Assembly: GCA_028826165.1 (NCBI GenBank)
Contig: JAPDFW010000065.1
Location: forward strand, 463,107-527,106
Length of the DNA stretch: 64,000 nt
Origin: Anaeramoeba ignava
Taxonomy: Eukaryota > Metamonada > Anaeramoebidae
Direction of reading: 5' to 3'
Translations under genes and position numbers: made by a program
Notes under the pieces: model-generated
The model's database searches: none
What the model was told of the DNA's origin: nothing
Seen by the model: only the letters and a program-made list of their open reading frames with translations
Shown: one piece after another, positions 13,301-22,989 of the stretch
How positions within the stretch are numbered: the first letter of the stretch is position 1
How the letters are laid out: each line of letters begins with the position of its first letter

Positions 13301-14662
13301 TGAATTAAATTAAATTGAAATATTGAATTAAATAAATTAAATATTGAAAATTAAATTAAATTAAATTAAATTGAATTGAAATTGAAATTAAATTGAAATT
13401 GAATTAAATGAAATTAAATTAAAATTGAATTAAATTGTATATTTAAATATTAAACTAAATTAAATTGAATTAAATTAAATATTGAAAATTAAATTAAATT
13501 GAATATTGAATTAAACTGGAATTAAATTAAATATTGAATTAAATTGTATATTGAATATTAAACTGGAATTAAATTAAATTAAATTGAATTGAATATTGAA
13601 TTGAATTGAATTGAATTGAATTGAATTAAATTGAATTAAATATTGAATTGAATATTGAATTGAATTAAATATTAAATATTGAATTAAATATTAAATATTG
13701 AATTAAATTGAATTGAATGAATTGAATTGAAAATTGAAATTAAATTAAATATTGAAAATTGAATATTAAATTGAATTGAAATATTAAAATTGAATTGAGT
13801 GAATATTGAATATTGAATTAAATTTGAATTGAATATTGAATTGAAATTAAAATTAAATATTGAATTAAATATTAAATATTGAATTAAATATTAAATATTG
13901 AAATAAATATTAAATTAAATTGAATGAAATATTAAAAATTAAAATTGAAATTGAATTAATTTGAATTGAATTTGAATTAAATTTGAATTGAATTGAATTG
14001 AATTAAATTGAATTGAATATTAAAAATTAAATTGAATTGAATATTGAATTGAATTAAATATTAAATATTGAATTAAATATTTAAATTAAAAATATTAAAA
14101 TATTGAATTAAATTAAATTGAATTGAATTGAATTGAATTGAATTGAATATTAAATTGAATTGAATATTAAATTTGAATTAAATTAAATTAAATTAAATTG
14201 AATATTGAATTGAATATTGAATTAAATATTAAATTAAATATTAAATTAAATATTAAATTAAATAAATTAAATTGAATTGAATTGAATTGATTATAAATAT
14301 TAAATATTGAATTAAATATTGAATTAAATATTAAATTAAATATTGAATTAAATTGAATTAAAATTAAATTGAATTGAATTGAATTGAATTAAATGAATTG
14401 AATTAAATATTAAATTGAATTGAATTGAATATTGAATTAAAATTGAATTAAAATTAAATTGAATTAAATATTGAATTGAATTGAAATTGAAATTGGAATT
14501 GAATTAAAATTGAATTAAAATTGAATTAAATATTGAATATTAAATTGAATTGAATTGAATTAAATTGAATTGAATTGAATATTGAATTGAATTAAATATT
14601 GAATTAAATATTAAATTGAATTGAATTGAATTAATTTTAAAAAAAATTACGTTATAAGTCAT
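10344..14662 (-). CDS. PARP6/8-like mono-ADP-ribosyltransferase with UBA domain
   Basis: The main exon (13088-10344) is 914 codons. Its 5' border is an A-run ending in AG. A 12-nt first exon, ATG ACT TAT AAC, at 14662-14651 with a GTAATT donor restores a start in phase, giving 918 residues; that first exon is an inference. Contents in order: a conserved RWD-like N-terminal region, an Asn/Gln/Glu tract (about residues 300-420), a UBA-like segment (DHFSQLSNLGFDEDLIINTL), a Lys-rich linker, a small Cys cluster (CFVCGDEL, CCSKVLCLF) also seen in PARP6/8, then the catalytic domain. NAD-binding FAFHG and GIYFARNS are present. The third catalytic position, normally Glu in polymerases, lies in VITRLLCI, so mono-transfer is expected. 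Target unknown. Confidence 0.8.
11830..12215 (-). repeat. CAAAAT/GAAAAT hexamer tract (Asn-Gln/Glu) in PARP-like gene
   Basis: Interrupted AAAATC and AAAATG hexamers on the coding strand, read as NQ, NE, KLN. Flanking folded domains are in frame, so the tract behaves as a flexible linker. Confidence 0.9.
13091..14640. repeat. AATTGAATTAAATATT repeat, presumed first intron of PARP-like gene
   Basis: About 1.55 kb of ATTGA, ATTAA and ATATTGA pentamer mixtures, essentially GC-free apart from single Gs. It has the same character as 9590-10335 and no gene content. GT-AG borders at 14650 and 13089 would make it an intron. Confidence 0.85.
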
Positions 14663-14801
14663 AATTAAAATAAGAATAATAATTAGAATAATAATTAGAA
14701 TAATAATTATAATAAGAATAAATGGGAAAAAAAATGAAAAAAAAATGAAAAAAAAAAAGAGAAAAATTTTTTTTCATTTTTTTTCATTTTATTTTTTTAA
14801 A
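14663..14801. promoter_or_regulatory. Divergent promoter between PARP-like and coiled-coil genes
   Basis: The left half carries AATAATTAGAATAATAATTA direct repeats; the right half has AAAAATGAAAAAA followed by two TTTTTCATTTTTTTT elements ending 5-25 nt before the ATG at 14802. This is the clearest example of the start-proximal TTTTTCATTTTTT motif. Confidence 0.45.
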
Positions 14802-15677
14802 ATGTCTGAAAACCCAGATGTTCTTGCTGATGAATTACTTACTTTAAATGTTCACCTTGGATATGAAATTCAAGAATACGATAAACAAATTAAAGCAATT
14901 CAAGACAAAATCTCACAAAATCACCAACAAATAACAAAATTAAAAAAAAAAGAAAAAACATCAAAACAAAAAAAATTAGAAGAAAAAAAATCTCAACTTC
15001 ATAAAAAAATTCTTCAACAAGAAAAAAAAATGAAACAAAAAGTAAATGAATTGGGAAAAGCTGCTTTTGAAAATGATAAATTGATGGAAAACCAAAAAAT
15101 AATGAATAAAAAAATTGATGATATTCAAAAATTAACAAAAAAAAATAAAAAAAATCGTGAAAAAAAAGAAAAAGAAATCAATCAAAAATTAGAAGAAGAA
15201 ATTCAAGAAATGAAAATCCAAAACGAAAAAGCAAAAAAAGAAATCAATTCAATTGAAAACGAACTGAAAGAAAAAAAAGAAGAAAAGCAAAAATTTTTAA
15301 ATGAATTGGAAAAATTGAATAAAAAAATCAATTTGAATCAAGATGAGGTTTTTCAAGATTTAGCAAAAATTTTCAGTCAAATCAATCAATTATATAAAGA
15401 ATTTAGAGTTCTTTTAACTCAAGATTATGAGGTCAACCAAATCAACAAAGATATTGAATTACTTAAAATGAAAAAATTGTTTTTAGCTAAAGAACAAACT
15501 TTGGAAGCAAAAGAAATTGATACTGAAATCCAAAAATTTAATCAACAAATCCAAAATATTTTTCAAAATTCTGATGATAAAAATTCTTTAAAAGAAAAAA
15601 TGCAAAAAAACCAAAAAAAACTTCGTGATTTAAGAACAGAATTTAAAAAAAAAATTCTTCAATTTTCTGAAAATTAA
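14802..15677 (+). CDS. Coiled-coil protein, unrecognised
   Basis: One uninterrupted exon of 291 codons. I place the start at 14802 (AAAATGTCTGAA): the in-frame ATG at 14745 lies in the A-rich promoter-like block, and this start follows the TTTTTCATTTTTT element at the usual distance. The product starts MSENPDVLADELLTLNVHLG and is then almost wholly charged heptad sequence (KLKKKEKT, EIQEMKIQNEKAKKEI, ELEKLNKKINL), predicting one long coiled coil of about 230 residues. There is no signal peptide, membrane segment or catalytic motif. It could be a cytoskeletal or vesicle-tethering component, but nothing identifies the family. It converges on the RCC1-BTB gene with a 159-bp repeat-filled spacer. 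Confidence 0.7.
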   Translation: MSENPDVLADELLTLNVHLGYEIQEYDKQIKAIQDKISQNHQQITKLKKKEKTSKQKKLEEKKSQLHKKILQQEKKMKQKVNELGKAAFENDKLMENQKIMNKKIDDIQKLTKKNKKNREKKEKEINQKLEEEIQEMKIQNEKAKKEINSIENELKEKKEEKQKFLNELEKLNKKINLNQDEVFQDLAKIFSQINQLYKEFRVLLTQDYEVNQINKDIELLKMKKLFLAKEQTLEAKEIDTEIQKFNQQIQNIFQNSDDKNSLKEKMQKNQKKLRDLRTEFKKKILQFSEN

Positions 15678-15836
15678 ACTTTAAATTTTTTTTTTCTTTC
15701 TTTAAAATCAAAATTTAAATCAAAAAATGAAACAATTTTAATTTTGATTTTAATTTTGATTTTAATTTTAATTTTAATTTTAAATTTGATTTTAATTTTA
15801 ATTATTTTAATTTTGAATTTAATTTTAATTATAATT

Positions 15837-17652
15837 TTAATTTTGATTATCAAATTTGTTAATTAATAAATCAAATAAATTTGGATTTGTTTGATTTAAT
15901 TGAAAATAATCAATTCCAATTTTAATTTCATCAATCATTTCTTTTGTAATTTCAATTTCATCTTTAATTTGATTTGAATAAATCCAATATTCAAATATTT
16001 GAAATGATTTATTACTTAATTCACTATAATCTGTAACTTTATTAGATTTATCTTCAGTTACAGATAAAAACATTCCTCGATATAATTCACTTCTCATTAT
16101 TAATATTAATTTGGGAAATTTATATTGTTTTTCTTTTCTTTCAATTATAAAATCTTTTTCATTTTCATTTTCATTTTCATTTAAATAAATTCTTTTCATT
16201 GTTTCTTCTATTTTTTCATTTAAATTTATAATTTCTTTAATTTCAGAATATAATTTTGGATTTATTATTCTGTTTGAATAAATCATTTCAAATATTTGAT
16301 TTGATTCTTTAATTGATTTTTTTGAAATAATTTCTTTAAGTTTTTCAATTTGATTTTGATTTTGATTTAATCTATATTTCAATATTAATTTATGAGCTTT
16401 GATTATTTCTCCATTTTCTGTTTTAAATGAAATATCACAAAATTCTTTTCTTTCAAATAATTTTATCAAATCTTCTTCAAGATTAGAAAAAGAAGAAAAG
16501 AAAGGAGAATAATAAAGAAATGATTTTTCATATCCACAAGAAAGATGATAATTAGAAATATTTTCATTAAATCTTAATTTAGGAAGTTTAATTTGAATAG
16601 GAATTAATTGATTTGATAGATTTCCAGTTCCTAATTCACCCCAATCATTTTCTCCAAATACTATAATCTTGCCTTTGGAAGTTAAAATCAAATTATGAAA
16701 AGTTCCAACAGAAAAATCAAGAATATTATTATCATTTTCAAATAAAAATGATTTGATTTCAGTAAATTCATAAGTATTTTGGTATTTTTTGCCAAGTCCA
16801 TTATCTTCCCAAGAACCACATGAATAAAGTTTTCTTTTTGGATTTTGATTTTGATTTTGATTTTGATTTTGATTTTGATTTTCATCTTCAATCAACATTA
16901 TTGAACGTAAATATCCAGATTGAATATCAATTATTTTGCCTTTTGGAATATTTTGTATTTTGGTTAATTTTTGGATTTTTTCTTCTTTTCTTGATTCTCC
17001 TAATCCAAGTTGACCATAAATATTATCTCCGCATCCAAATAATTCTTGATTTGAATTTAAAAGAAAAATATGATGAGAAGAATTTCCTGAAAATATTTTA
17101 GAAACATTTTTCATCATTAAAATTGGTTTTTCTGTTTTTGGAAGTGTTTCAGAATCAAATCCAAGTTGACCATATTTATTTGAACCAATTCCATAAACAT
17201 TTTGATTTGAAGTTAATAAATAAATTGAATCAGATCCAGAAACAATATCTTGAATTATTCTATCATTTGTATCTTCAATTAATGATGAAATATTGATAAA
17301 TTTATTTGGATTATCTGGATTAATATCTATTCCTTTGGCAAATACATTTCCTTCTATTGTTAAAATAGCTTCATTTTGAAAACCAATAGTTACTTTTTGA
17401 ATATTTTCTTCAATTTGGATTTTTGAAGGATTTTGTTTTGAATCATTTTCTTTTAAATATTCTATTGCTTTTCCATTTTCAAAAAGGAAAATTGTTGAAA
17501 AATAACCTGTTGAAATTTGTTTAATTTGTTTTTCATTTTTCATTTTCATTTTCATTTTCAAATTTAAATTGAATTGGTTTTTTTATTGAATTTGGTTCAT
17601 TTTTGATAAGTTTTGGATATTTATTTTGACCAAAAAATATAATTTCATTCAT
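15837..17652 (-). CDS. RCC1-repeat/BTB protein, copy 1 (one frame break)
   Basis: The gene starts at ATG 17652 (MNEIIFFGQNKYPKLI), identical in layout to the neighbouring paralogue. An extra base in the T5 run at 17536-17540 (A5 on the coding strand) breaks the frame after FENENENE. Removing it gives 604 codons plus stop. RCC1 blades: YGIGSNKYGQLGFDSE, FGCGDNIYGQLGLGES, YSCGSWEDNGLGK, VFGENDWGELGTGN. Two BTB-type segments follow (FCDISFKTENGEIIKAHKL and FPKLILIMRSELYRGMFLS). Such proteins often act as cullin-3 adaptors or small-GTPase-linked scaffolds. Copy 1 stops at NKFDNQN, where copy 2 reads on through NQ repeats to a CaaX box; a CAA-to-TAA change within the hexamer explains the loss. Confidence 0.8.
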
Positions 17653-17687
17653 TTTTGAAAAGTAAAAAAATGAAAAAAATAATTAAA

Positions 17688-19547
17688 TTAAAAAATAAAA
17701 CATTTTTCTTTTTTTTGAATCATCCTTTTTAGATTTTGATTTTGATTTTGATTTTGATTTTGATTATTAAATTTGTTAATTAATAAATCAAATAAATTTG
17801 GATTTGTTTGATTTAATTGAAAATAATCAATTCCAGTTTCTAATTCATTAATTATTTCTTGTGTAATTTGAATTTCATCTTTAATTTGATTTGAATAAAT
17901 CCAATATTCAAATATTTGGAATGATTTATTACTTAATTCACTATAATCTGTAACTTTATTAGAAGTATCTTCAGTTACAGATAAAAACATTCCTCGATAT
18001 AATTCACTTCTCATTATTAATATTAATTTTGGAAATTTATATTGTTTTTCTTTTCTTTCAATTATAAAATTTTCATTTTCATTTTCATTTAAATAAATTC
18101 TTTTCATTGTTTCTTCAATTTTTTCATTTGAATTTATAATTTCTTTAATTTTCAAATATAATTTTGGATTTATTATTCTGTTTGAATAAATCATTTCAAA
18201 TATTTGATTTGATTCTTTAATTGATTTATTTGAAATAATTTCTTGAAGTTTTTCAATTTCATTTTCATTTTGATTTTGATTTAATCTATATTTCAATATT
18301 AATTTATGAGCTTCAATTATTTCTCCATTTTCTGTTTTAAATGAAATATCACAAAATTCTTTTCTTTCAAATAATTTTATCAAATCTTCTTCAAGATTGG
18401 AAAAAGAACAAGGAGAATAATAAAGAAATGATTTGTGATATCCACAAGAAATATGATAATTGAAAATATTTTCATTAAATCTTAATTTAGGAAGTTTAAT
18501 TTGAATTGTAATTCTTTGTAATTTTCTATTTCCAGTTCCTAATTCACCATAAAACTACTCCAAATCCAATTAATTTGCTTTTGGATGTTAAAATTAAAGT
18601 ATGAGAATCTCCCTAACAGAAAAATCAAGAATATTATCATCATTTTCAAATAAAAATGATTTGATTTCAGTAAATTCATAAGTATTTTGGTATTTTTTGC
18701 CAAGTCCATTAAATAGATAATTTCCACATGAATAAAGTTTTCTTTTTGGATTTTGATTTTGATTTTCTTGTTTAATCAACATTATTGAATGGGGATTTCC
18801 ACATTGAATATCAATTATTTTACCTTTTGGAATATTTTGGATTTTGGTTAATTTTTGGATTTTTTCTCCTTTTCTTGATTCTCCTAATCCAACTTGACCA
18901 TAAGCATTATTTCCGCATCCAAATAATTCTTGATTTAAATTTAAAAGAAAAAAATGATGAGAAGAATTTCCTGAAAATATTCTAGAAACATTTTTCATCA
19001 TTAAAATTGGTTTTTCTGTATTTGGAAGTGTTTCAGAATCAAATCCAAGTTGACCAAATTCATTTGAACAAATTCCATAAGCATTTTGATTTGAAGTTAA
19101 TAAGTAAATTGAATGAGAACTGCAAGCAATATCTTGAATTATTCTATCATTTTTACCTTCAATTAATGATGAAATATTGATAAATTCATTTGGATTTTTT
19201 GGATTAATATCTTTTCCTTTTGCAAATACATTTCCTTCTTTTGTTAAAATAGCTTCATTTTGAAAACCAATAGTTACTTTTTGAATATTTTCTTCAATTT
19301 GGATTTTTGAAGGATTTTGTTTTGAATCTCTTTCATTTAAATATTCTATTGCTTTTCCATTTTCAAAAAGGAAAATTGTTGAAAAATAACCTGATGAAAT
19401 TTGTTTAATTTGTTTTTCATTTTCATTTTCATTTTCATTTTCATTTTCATTTTCAAATTTAAATTGGATTGGTTTTGTTATTGAATTTGTTTCATTTTTG
19501 ATAAGTTTTGGATATTTATTTTGACCAAAAAATATAATTTCATTCAT
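17688..19547 (-). CDS. RCC1-repeat/BTB protein, copy 2, two compensating frame breaks, CaaX end
   Basis: Tandem paralogue of the gene at 15837-17652. The first part (19547-18594) covers the start and three RCC1 blades. The last part (18383-17688) covers both BTB-type segments and ends KKEKCFIF, a basic run plus CaaX prenylation box. In between, the copy 1 equivalent can be followed in two other frames: one base is missing near 18610-18618 and one is extra near 18546-18556, so the total length (1,860 nt, 619 codons plus stop) stays a multiple of three. That region also has substitutions in conserved Gly positions (FGVVLW for FGENDWG), so one blade may be decaying. It may be a young pseudogene or a functional gene with sequence errors. 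Confidence 0.7.
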
Positions 19548-19588
19548 TTTTAAAAAGAAAAAAAATGAAAAAATTTAATTTTTATTTT

Positions 19589-22500
19589 TTAAAATTTTGA
19601 TTTAAATTCTTGTAAAAATAAATCTAAAATTGAATTTTGATTTAATTGAAAATAATCTTTAACATCTCCAAATTCTTCAATGATTGGTTTTGAAATTGTT
19701 TTTGTTTCATCAAATTCATCATTATAAAGAAAATAAATTAATTGATTTAATGTTTCAAATGATTTGCCTGAATAATCATGAACTTGATTAGATTTATCTT
19801 CAGTTACAGATAAAAACATTCCTCGAAATAATTCACTTCTTAAAAATAATATTAATTTATGAACTTTGATCTCTATTTCATCTTCATTTTGAATTTGATT
19901 TTGATTTTGATTTTGATTTTGATTTTCATTTTGATTTTGATTTTCATTTTGATTTTCATTTTGATTTTGATTTTGATTTTGATTTTGATTTTGAATTTTA
20001 TTTTGATTTTGATTTTCATTTTGATTTTGATTTTGATTTTGATTTTGATTTTGATTTTGATTTTCATTTTGATTTTGATTTTGATTTTGATTTTGATTTT
20101 GATTTTGATTTTGATTTTGATTTTGATTTTGATTTTGATTTTGATTTTGATTTTGATTTTGATTTTGATTTTGATTTTGATTTTGATTTTGATTTTGATT
20201 TTGATTTTGATTTTGATTTTGATTTTGATTTTGATTTTGATTTTGATTTTGATTTTGATTTTGATTTTGATTTTGATTTTCATTTTGATTTTGATTTTGA
20301 TTTTGATTTTGATTTTGATTTTCATTTTCATTTTGTGAATAAATTATCTTAAAATCTTTTGTTGATTCATTTCCATATAAACCACGAAGATCTGATAATA
20401 TTCCTTTTCTTCCTTTTTTTGTTTCAATCCATTTGGAATCTAATCCAATTTCTTTGAAAAATTCTTCATTTTGGATCTCTTCTTGATCAAATGAAGGAAA
20501 TTGATCATTATCTAAAGAATTGATTAATTTTACAAAGATATCAAAATAGGGAAATCCAGTATAAAGAAAATTTAAAGCAATTCGGACATCTTCTCTTGAT
20601 TTCCGTTTGCAAATATTGATAAATTGTTGCAAAATTAAATGATCATTGTTTAATCTTGTTAATAAAATCAATCTATGAACAGGAAATTTAACAGAATCTT
20701 TTGAAAAGATTTCAAAATCAGAAAAATTGTTATTTGAGTTGAATAAATTGCTTAAATCTTGGTTCACTGAATAGATTTGAAAAAATGATTCGATAAAATC
20801 TTGTGTGTAATATTGTTTATCTAAATTGTGGAAATTTATATCATTCAAAAATAAAGCTTTGATTGCATTCTTATTTTGTTGTTGGATTGAAAGCAAAAGA
20901 GGAGTTTGTTTGTATTTTGTTATTGCATGAATATCAGCACCCTTTTCGATTAGATATTTAAGCACTTCAAAAGATGTGATATTTTGACAAGCCTTATGGA
21001 AAGCTGTTTCTTCTGTGTATTCTGTTTTGGTGTTGATATCAATTCCTTTTTCGATGAGAAATCTTACTGTTTCAAGTGGAGTATTTTTATTTCCACAAGC
21101 AAAATGTAAAACTGTTTGGTTCATTTTTGTTTTTGCGTTAACATCAGCACCTTTTCCCACTAAATACTCAATCACTTGAATTTTTGGATTTTTTTGGCAC
21201 ATTGTGTGTAAAACTGTTTGATTCATCTTCGTTTTTGAATTAATTTCACAACCTTTTTCAATTAAATACTGGATAATCTCAAACGGAAAGTTTTTTTTGC
21301 AAGCAAAATATAAAGCTGTTTCATTTCTTTTTGTTTTTGCATTGATATCGATTCCGTTCTCAACTAAATATTGAATTATTTCCAACGAGGAATCTTGTTG
21401 ACAAGCATAATGTAAAGCTGTTTCATTTTCCATGGTTATTGCATTTACATCAATTCCTTGTTCAACCCAAAATTTCACATTTTCAAGCGATTTATTGAGA
21501 CAAGCAAAATGGAGTGCTGTTTCCTTTCTTTTTGTTTTTGCGTTGATGTCCAAGCCTGATTCGATTAGAAATTTTATGATATCAATGGATAAATTGTTTT
21601 GACAAACAAAATGCAAAAGACTTTTGTTTTGGAATTTTGTCTTTTCGTTAATATTAATCCCTTGTGAAATTAAAAATTTTATTAGTTTAATTGATGGATT
21701 CTTTCCACAAGCAAAATATAAGGCTGTTTCATTATTCATTGTCTTTATATTGAGATCAGAACCCTTTTCAACTAAATATTTGACAGTTTCCAATGAATTT
21801 TGTTGGCACGCATAATGCAATGGGATTTGGTTAATCTTTGTTTTTGCATTCACATCAGCACCTTTAGAAATAAGATATTTAACAACTTCGATATTATCAA
21901 TATTTTTGCAGGCATAATGCAAAGCTGTTTTTTTCAAAAATAATTCTTGTGTATTAATATCAATTCCGTTTTCGATTAAATACTTAATAGTTTCAAGTGA
22001 TGATCCATGTTTGTTCAGGCAAGCATAATGCAGCAATGTTTCGTTTTTGTTTGTTACTGAATTGATATTGATTCCCTGTTCAATCAAATATTTTATAACT
22101 TCAAATGAATTGTATTGACAAGCATAATGCAAAACTGTTTCATTTTGATTATTTAAAGAATTAACATCAACTCCCTTTTCAATCAAATATTTTATAACTT
22201 CAAGTGAGTTATATTTAGAAGCAAAATGCAGAACTGTTTCATTTTGATTATCTAAAGAATTAACATCAACTCCCTTTTCAATCAAATATTTTATAACTTC
22301 AAGTGAGTTATATTTACAAGCATAATGCAGAACTGTTTCATTTTGATTATCTAAAGAATTAACATCAACTCCCTTTTCAATCAAATATTTTATAACTTCA
22401 AGCGAATTATATTTACAAGCATAATGTAAAGTTGATTTATTTTTTCTAGCTTTTGCATAAATATTCGCTCCATTTTCAATTAGATAATCAATAATATCAA

Positions 22501-22852
22501 GTGAATCTTTTGTTTTTAAATAGATTAATGAATAATGAAGAATTGTTTTATCTTTTTTATCTTTTGAATTAATTTCAACTCCATTTTTCAACAAAAAATC
22601 TATCATTTCAATATCTGAATTCTTCATAATTGCAATATGTAATGAGTTTCGTTTCCAATTATCAACTGAATTTGGATTTGCTTTTTTCTTAATTAAGACT
22701 TCAATAACTTCTTTTGAAATTTGTTTTTCAATAGCAAAATTTAAAATTGGTTTTCCTTCATTTGTTAAATTTTCATCTGAAAAATTTTCAAATTGGTTTA
22801 ATAAATCAATTTCATTTTTTTGGATAATCTCAAAAATATTATTCATTATCAT
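19589..22852 (-). CDS. Ankyrin-repeat/BTB protein with about 150-residue NQ tract
   Basis: One exon of 1,087 codons. Residues 30-680 form about 18 ankyrin repeats of the LHYACKYNSLEVIKYLIEKG type; four adjacent units around 22130-22440 are nearly identical, showing recent internal duplication. A BTB fold follows (FSDFEIFSKDSVKFPVHRL), then a pure Asn-Gln tract of about 150 residues encoded by (CAAAAT)n, then a second BTB segment (VHKLILFLRSELFRGMFLS) shared with the RCC1-BTB and Rab-BTB genes. Ankyrin repeats are presumably a protein-binding surface, and BTB domains mediate dimerisation or cullin-3 recruitment in known families. No CaaX box: it ends EFKSKF. Start ATG 22852 follows a TTCATTTTTTTC element. 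Confidence 0.85.
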   Translation of the reverse strand: MIMNNIFEIIQKNEIDLLNQFENFSDENLTNEGKPILNFAIEKQISKEVIEVLIKKKANPNSVDNWKRNSLHIAIMKNSDIEMIDFLLKNGVEINSKDKKDKTILHYSLIYLKTKDSLDIIDYLIENGANIYAKARKNKSTLHYACKYNSLEVIKYLIEKGVDVNSLDNQNETVLHYACKYNSLEVIKYLIEKGVDVNSLDNQNETVLHFASKYNSLEVIKYLIEKGVDVNSLNNQNETVLHYACQYNSFEVIKYLIEQGININSVTNKNETLLHYACLNKHGSSLETIKYLIENGIDINTQELFLKKTALHYACKNIDNIEVVKYLISKGADVNAKTKINQIPLHYACQQNSLETVKYLVEKGSDLNIKTMNNETALYFACGKNPSIKLIKFLISQGININEKTKFQNKSLLHFVCQNNLSIDIIKFLIESGLDINAKTKRKETALHFACLNKSLENVKFWVEQGIDVNAITMENETALHYACQQDSSLEIIQYLVENGIDINAKTKRNETALYFACKKNFPFEIIQYLIEKGCEINSKTKMNQTVLHTMCQKNPKIQVIEYLVGKGADVNAKTKMNQTVLHFACGNKNTPLETVRFLIEKGIDINTKTEYTEETAFHKACQNITSFEVLKYLIEKGADIHAITKYKQTPLLLSIQQQNKNAIKALFLNDINFHNLDKQYYTQDFIESFFQIYSVNQDLSNLFNSNNNFSDFEIFSKDSVKFPVHRLILLTRLNNDHLILQQFINICKRKSREDVRIALNFLYTGFPYFDIFVKLINSLDNDQFPSFDQEEIQNEEFFKEIGLDSKWIETKKGRKGILSDLRGLYGNESTKDFKIIYSQNENENQNQNQNQNQNQNENQNQNQNQNQNQNQNQNQNQNQNQNQNQNQNQNQNQNQNQNQNQNQNQNQNQNQNQNQNQNQNQNQNQNQNENQNQNQNQNQNQNQNENQNQNKIQNQNQNQNQNQNENQNENQNQNENQNQNQNQNQIQNEDEIEIKVHKLILFLRSELFRGMFLSVTEDKSNQVHDYSGKSFETLNQLIYFLYNDEFDETKTISKPIIEEFGDVKDYFQLNQNSILDLFLQEFKSKF
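19880..20332 (-). repeat. (CAAAAT)n hexamer tract encoding NQ in ankyrin-BTB gene
   Basis: About 75 hexamers TTTTGA on the plus strand, with GAAAAT variants near both ends. The stretch 20060-20280 is nearly perfect. It is the longest exonic hexamer array in the window and is open in every frame as KI, SK-like or NQ repeats. Confidence 0.95.
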
Positions 22853-22989
22853 TTTAAAATAATCAAAAAGAAAAAGAAAAAAATGAATTTTTGTTTTTGA
22901 AATGATTATTTTTTTTTTTAATTTTTTTATTTTTCCAAAAAAAAAAAGTGAAAAATTGTTTTGTTTTTCTTTTTTAAATTTTTAATTAT

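Noticed and set aside
19859-20338. Leu-Ile and Lys-Ile open frames in the ankyrin-BTB region
   Set aside because: Off-frame readings of the (CAAAAT)n tract; the NQ frame is continuous with ankyrin and BTB domains.
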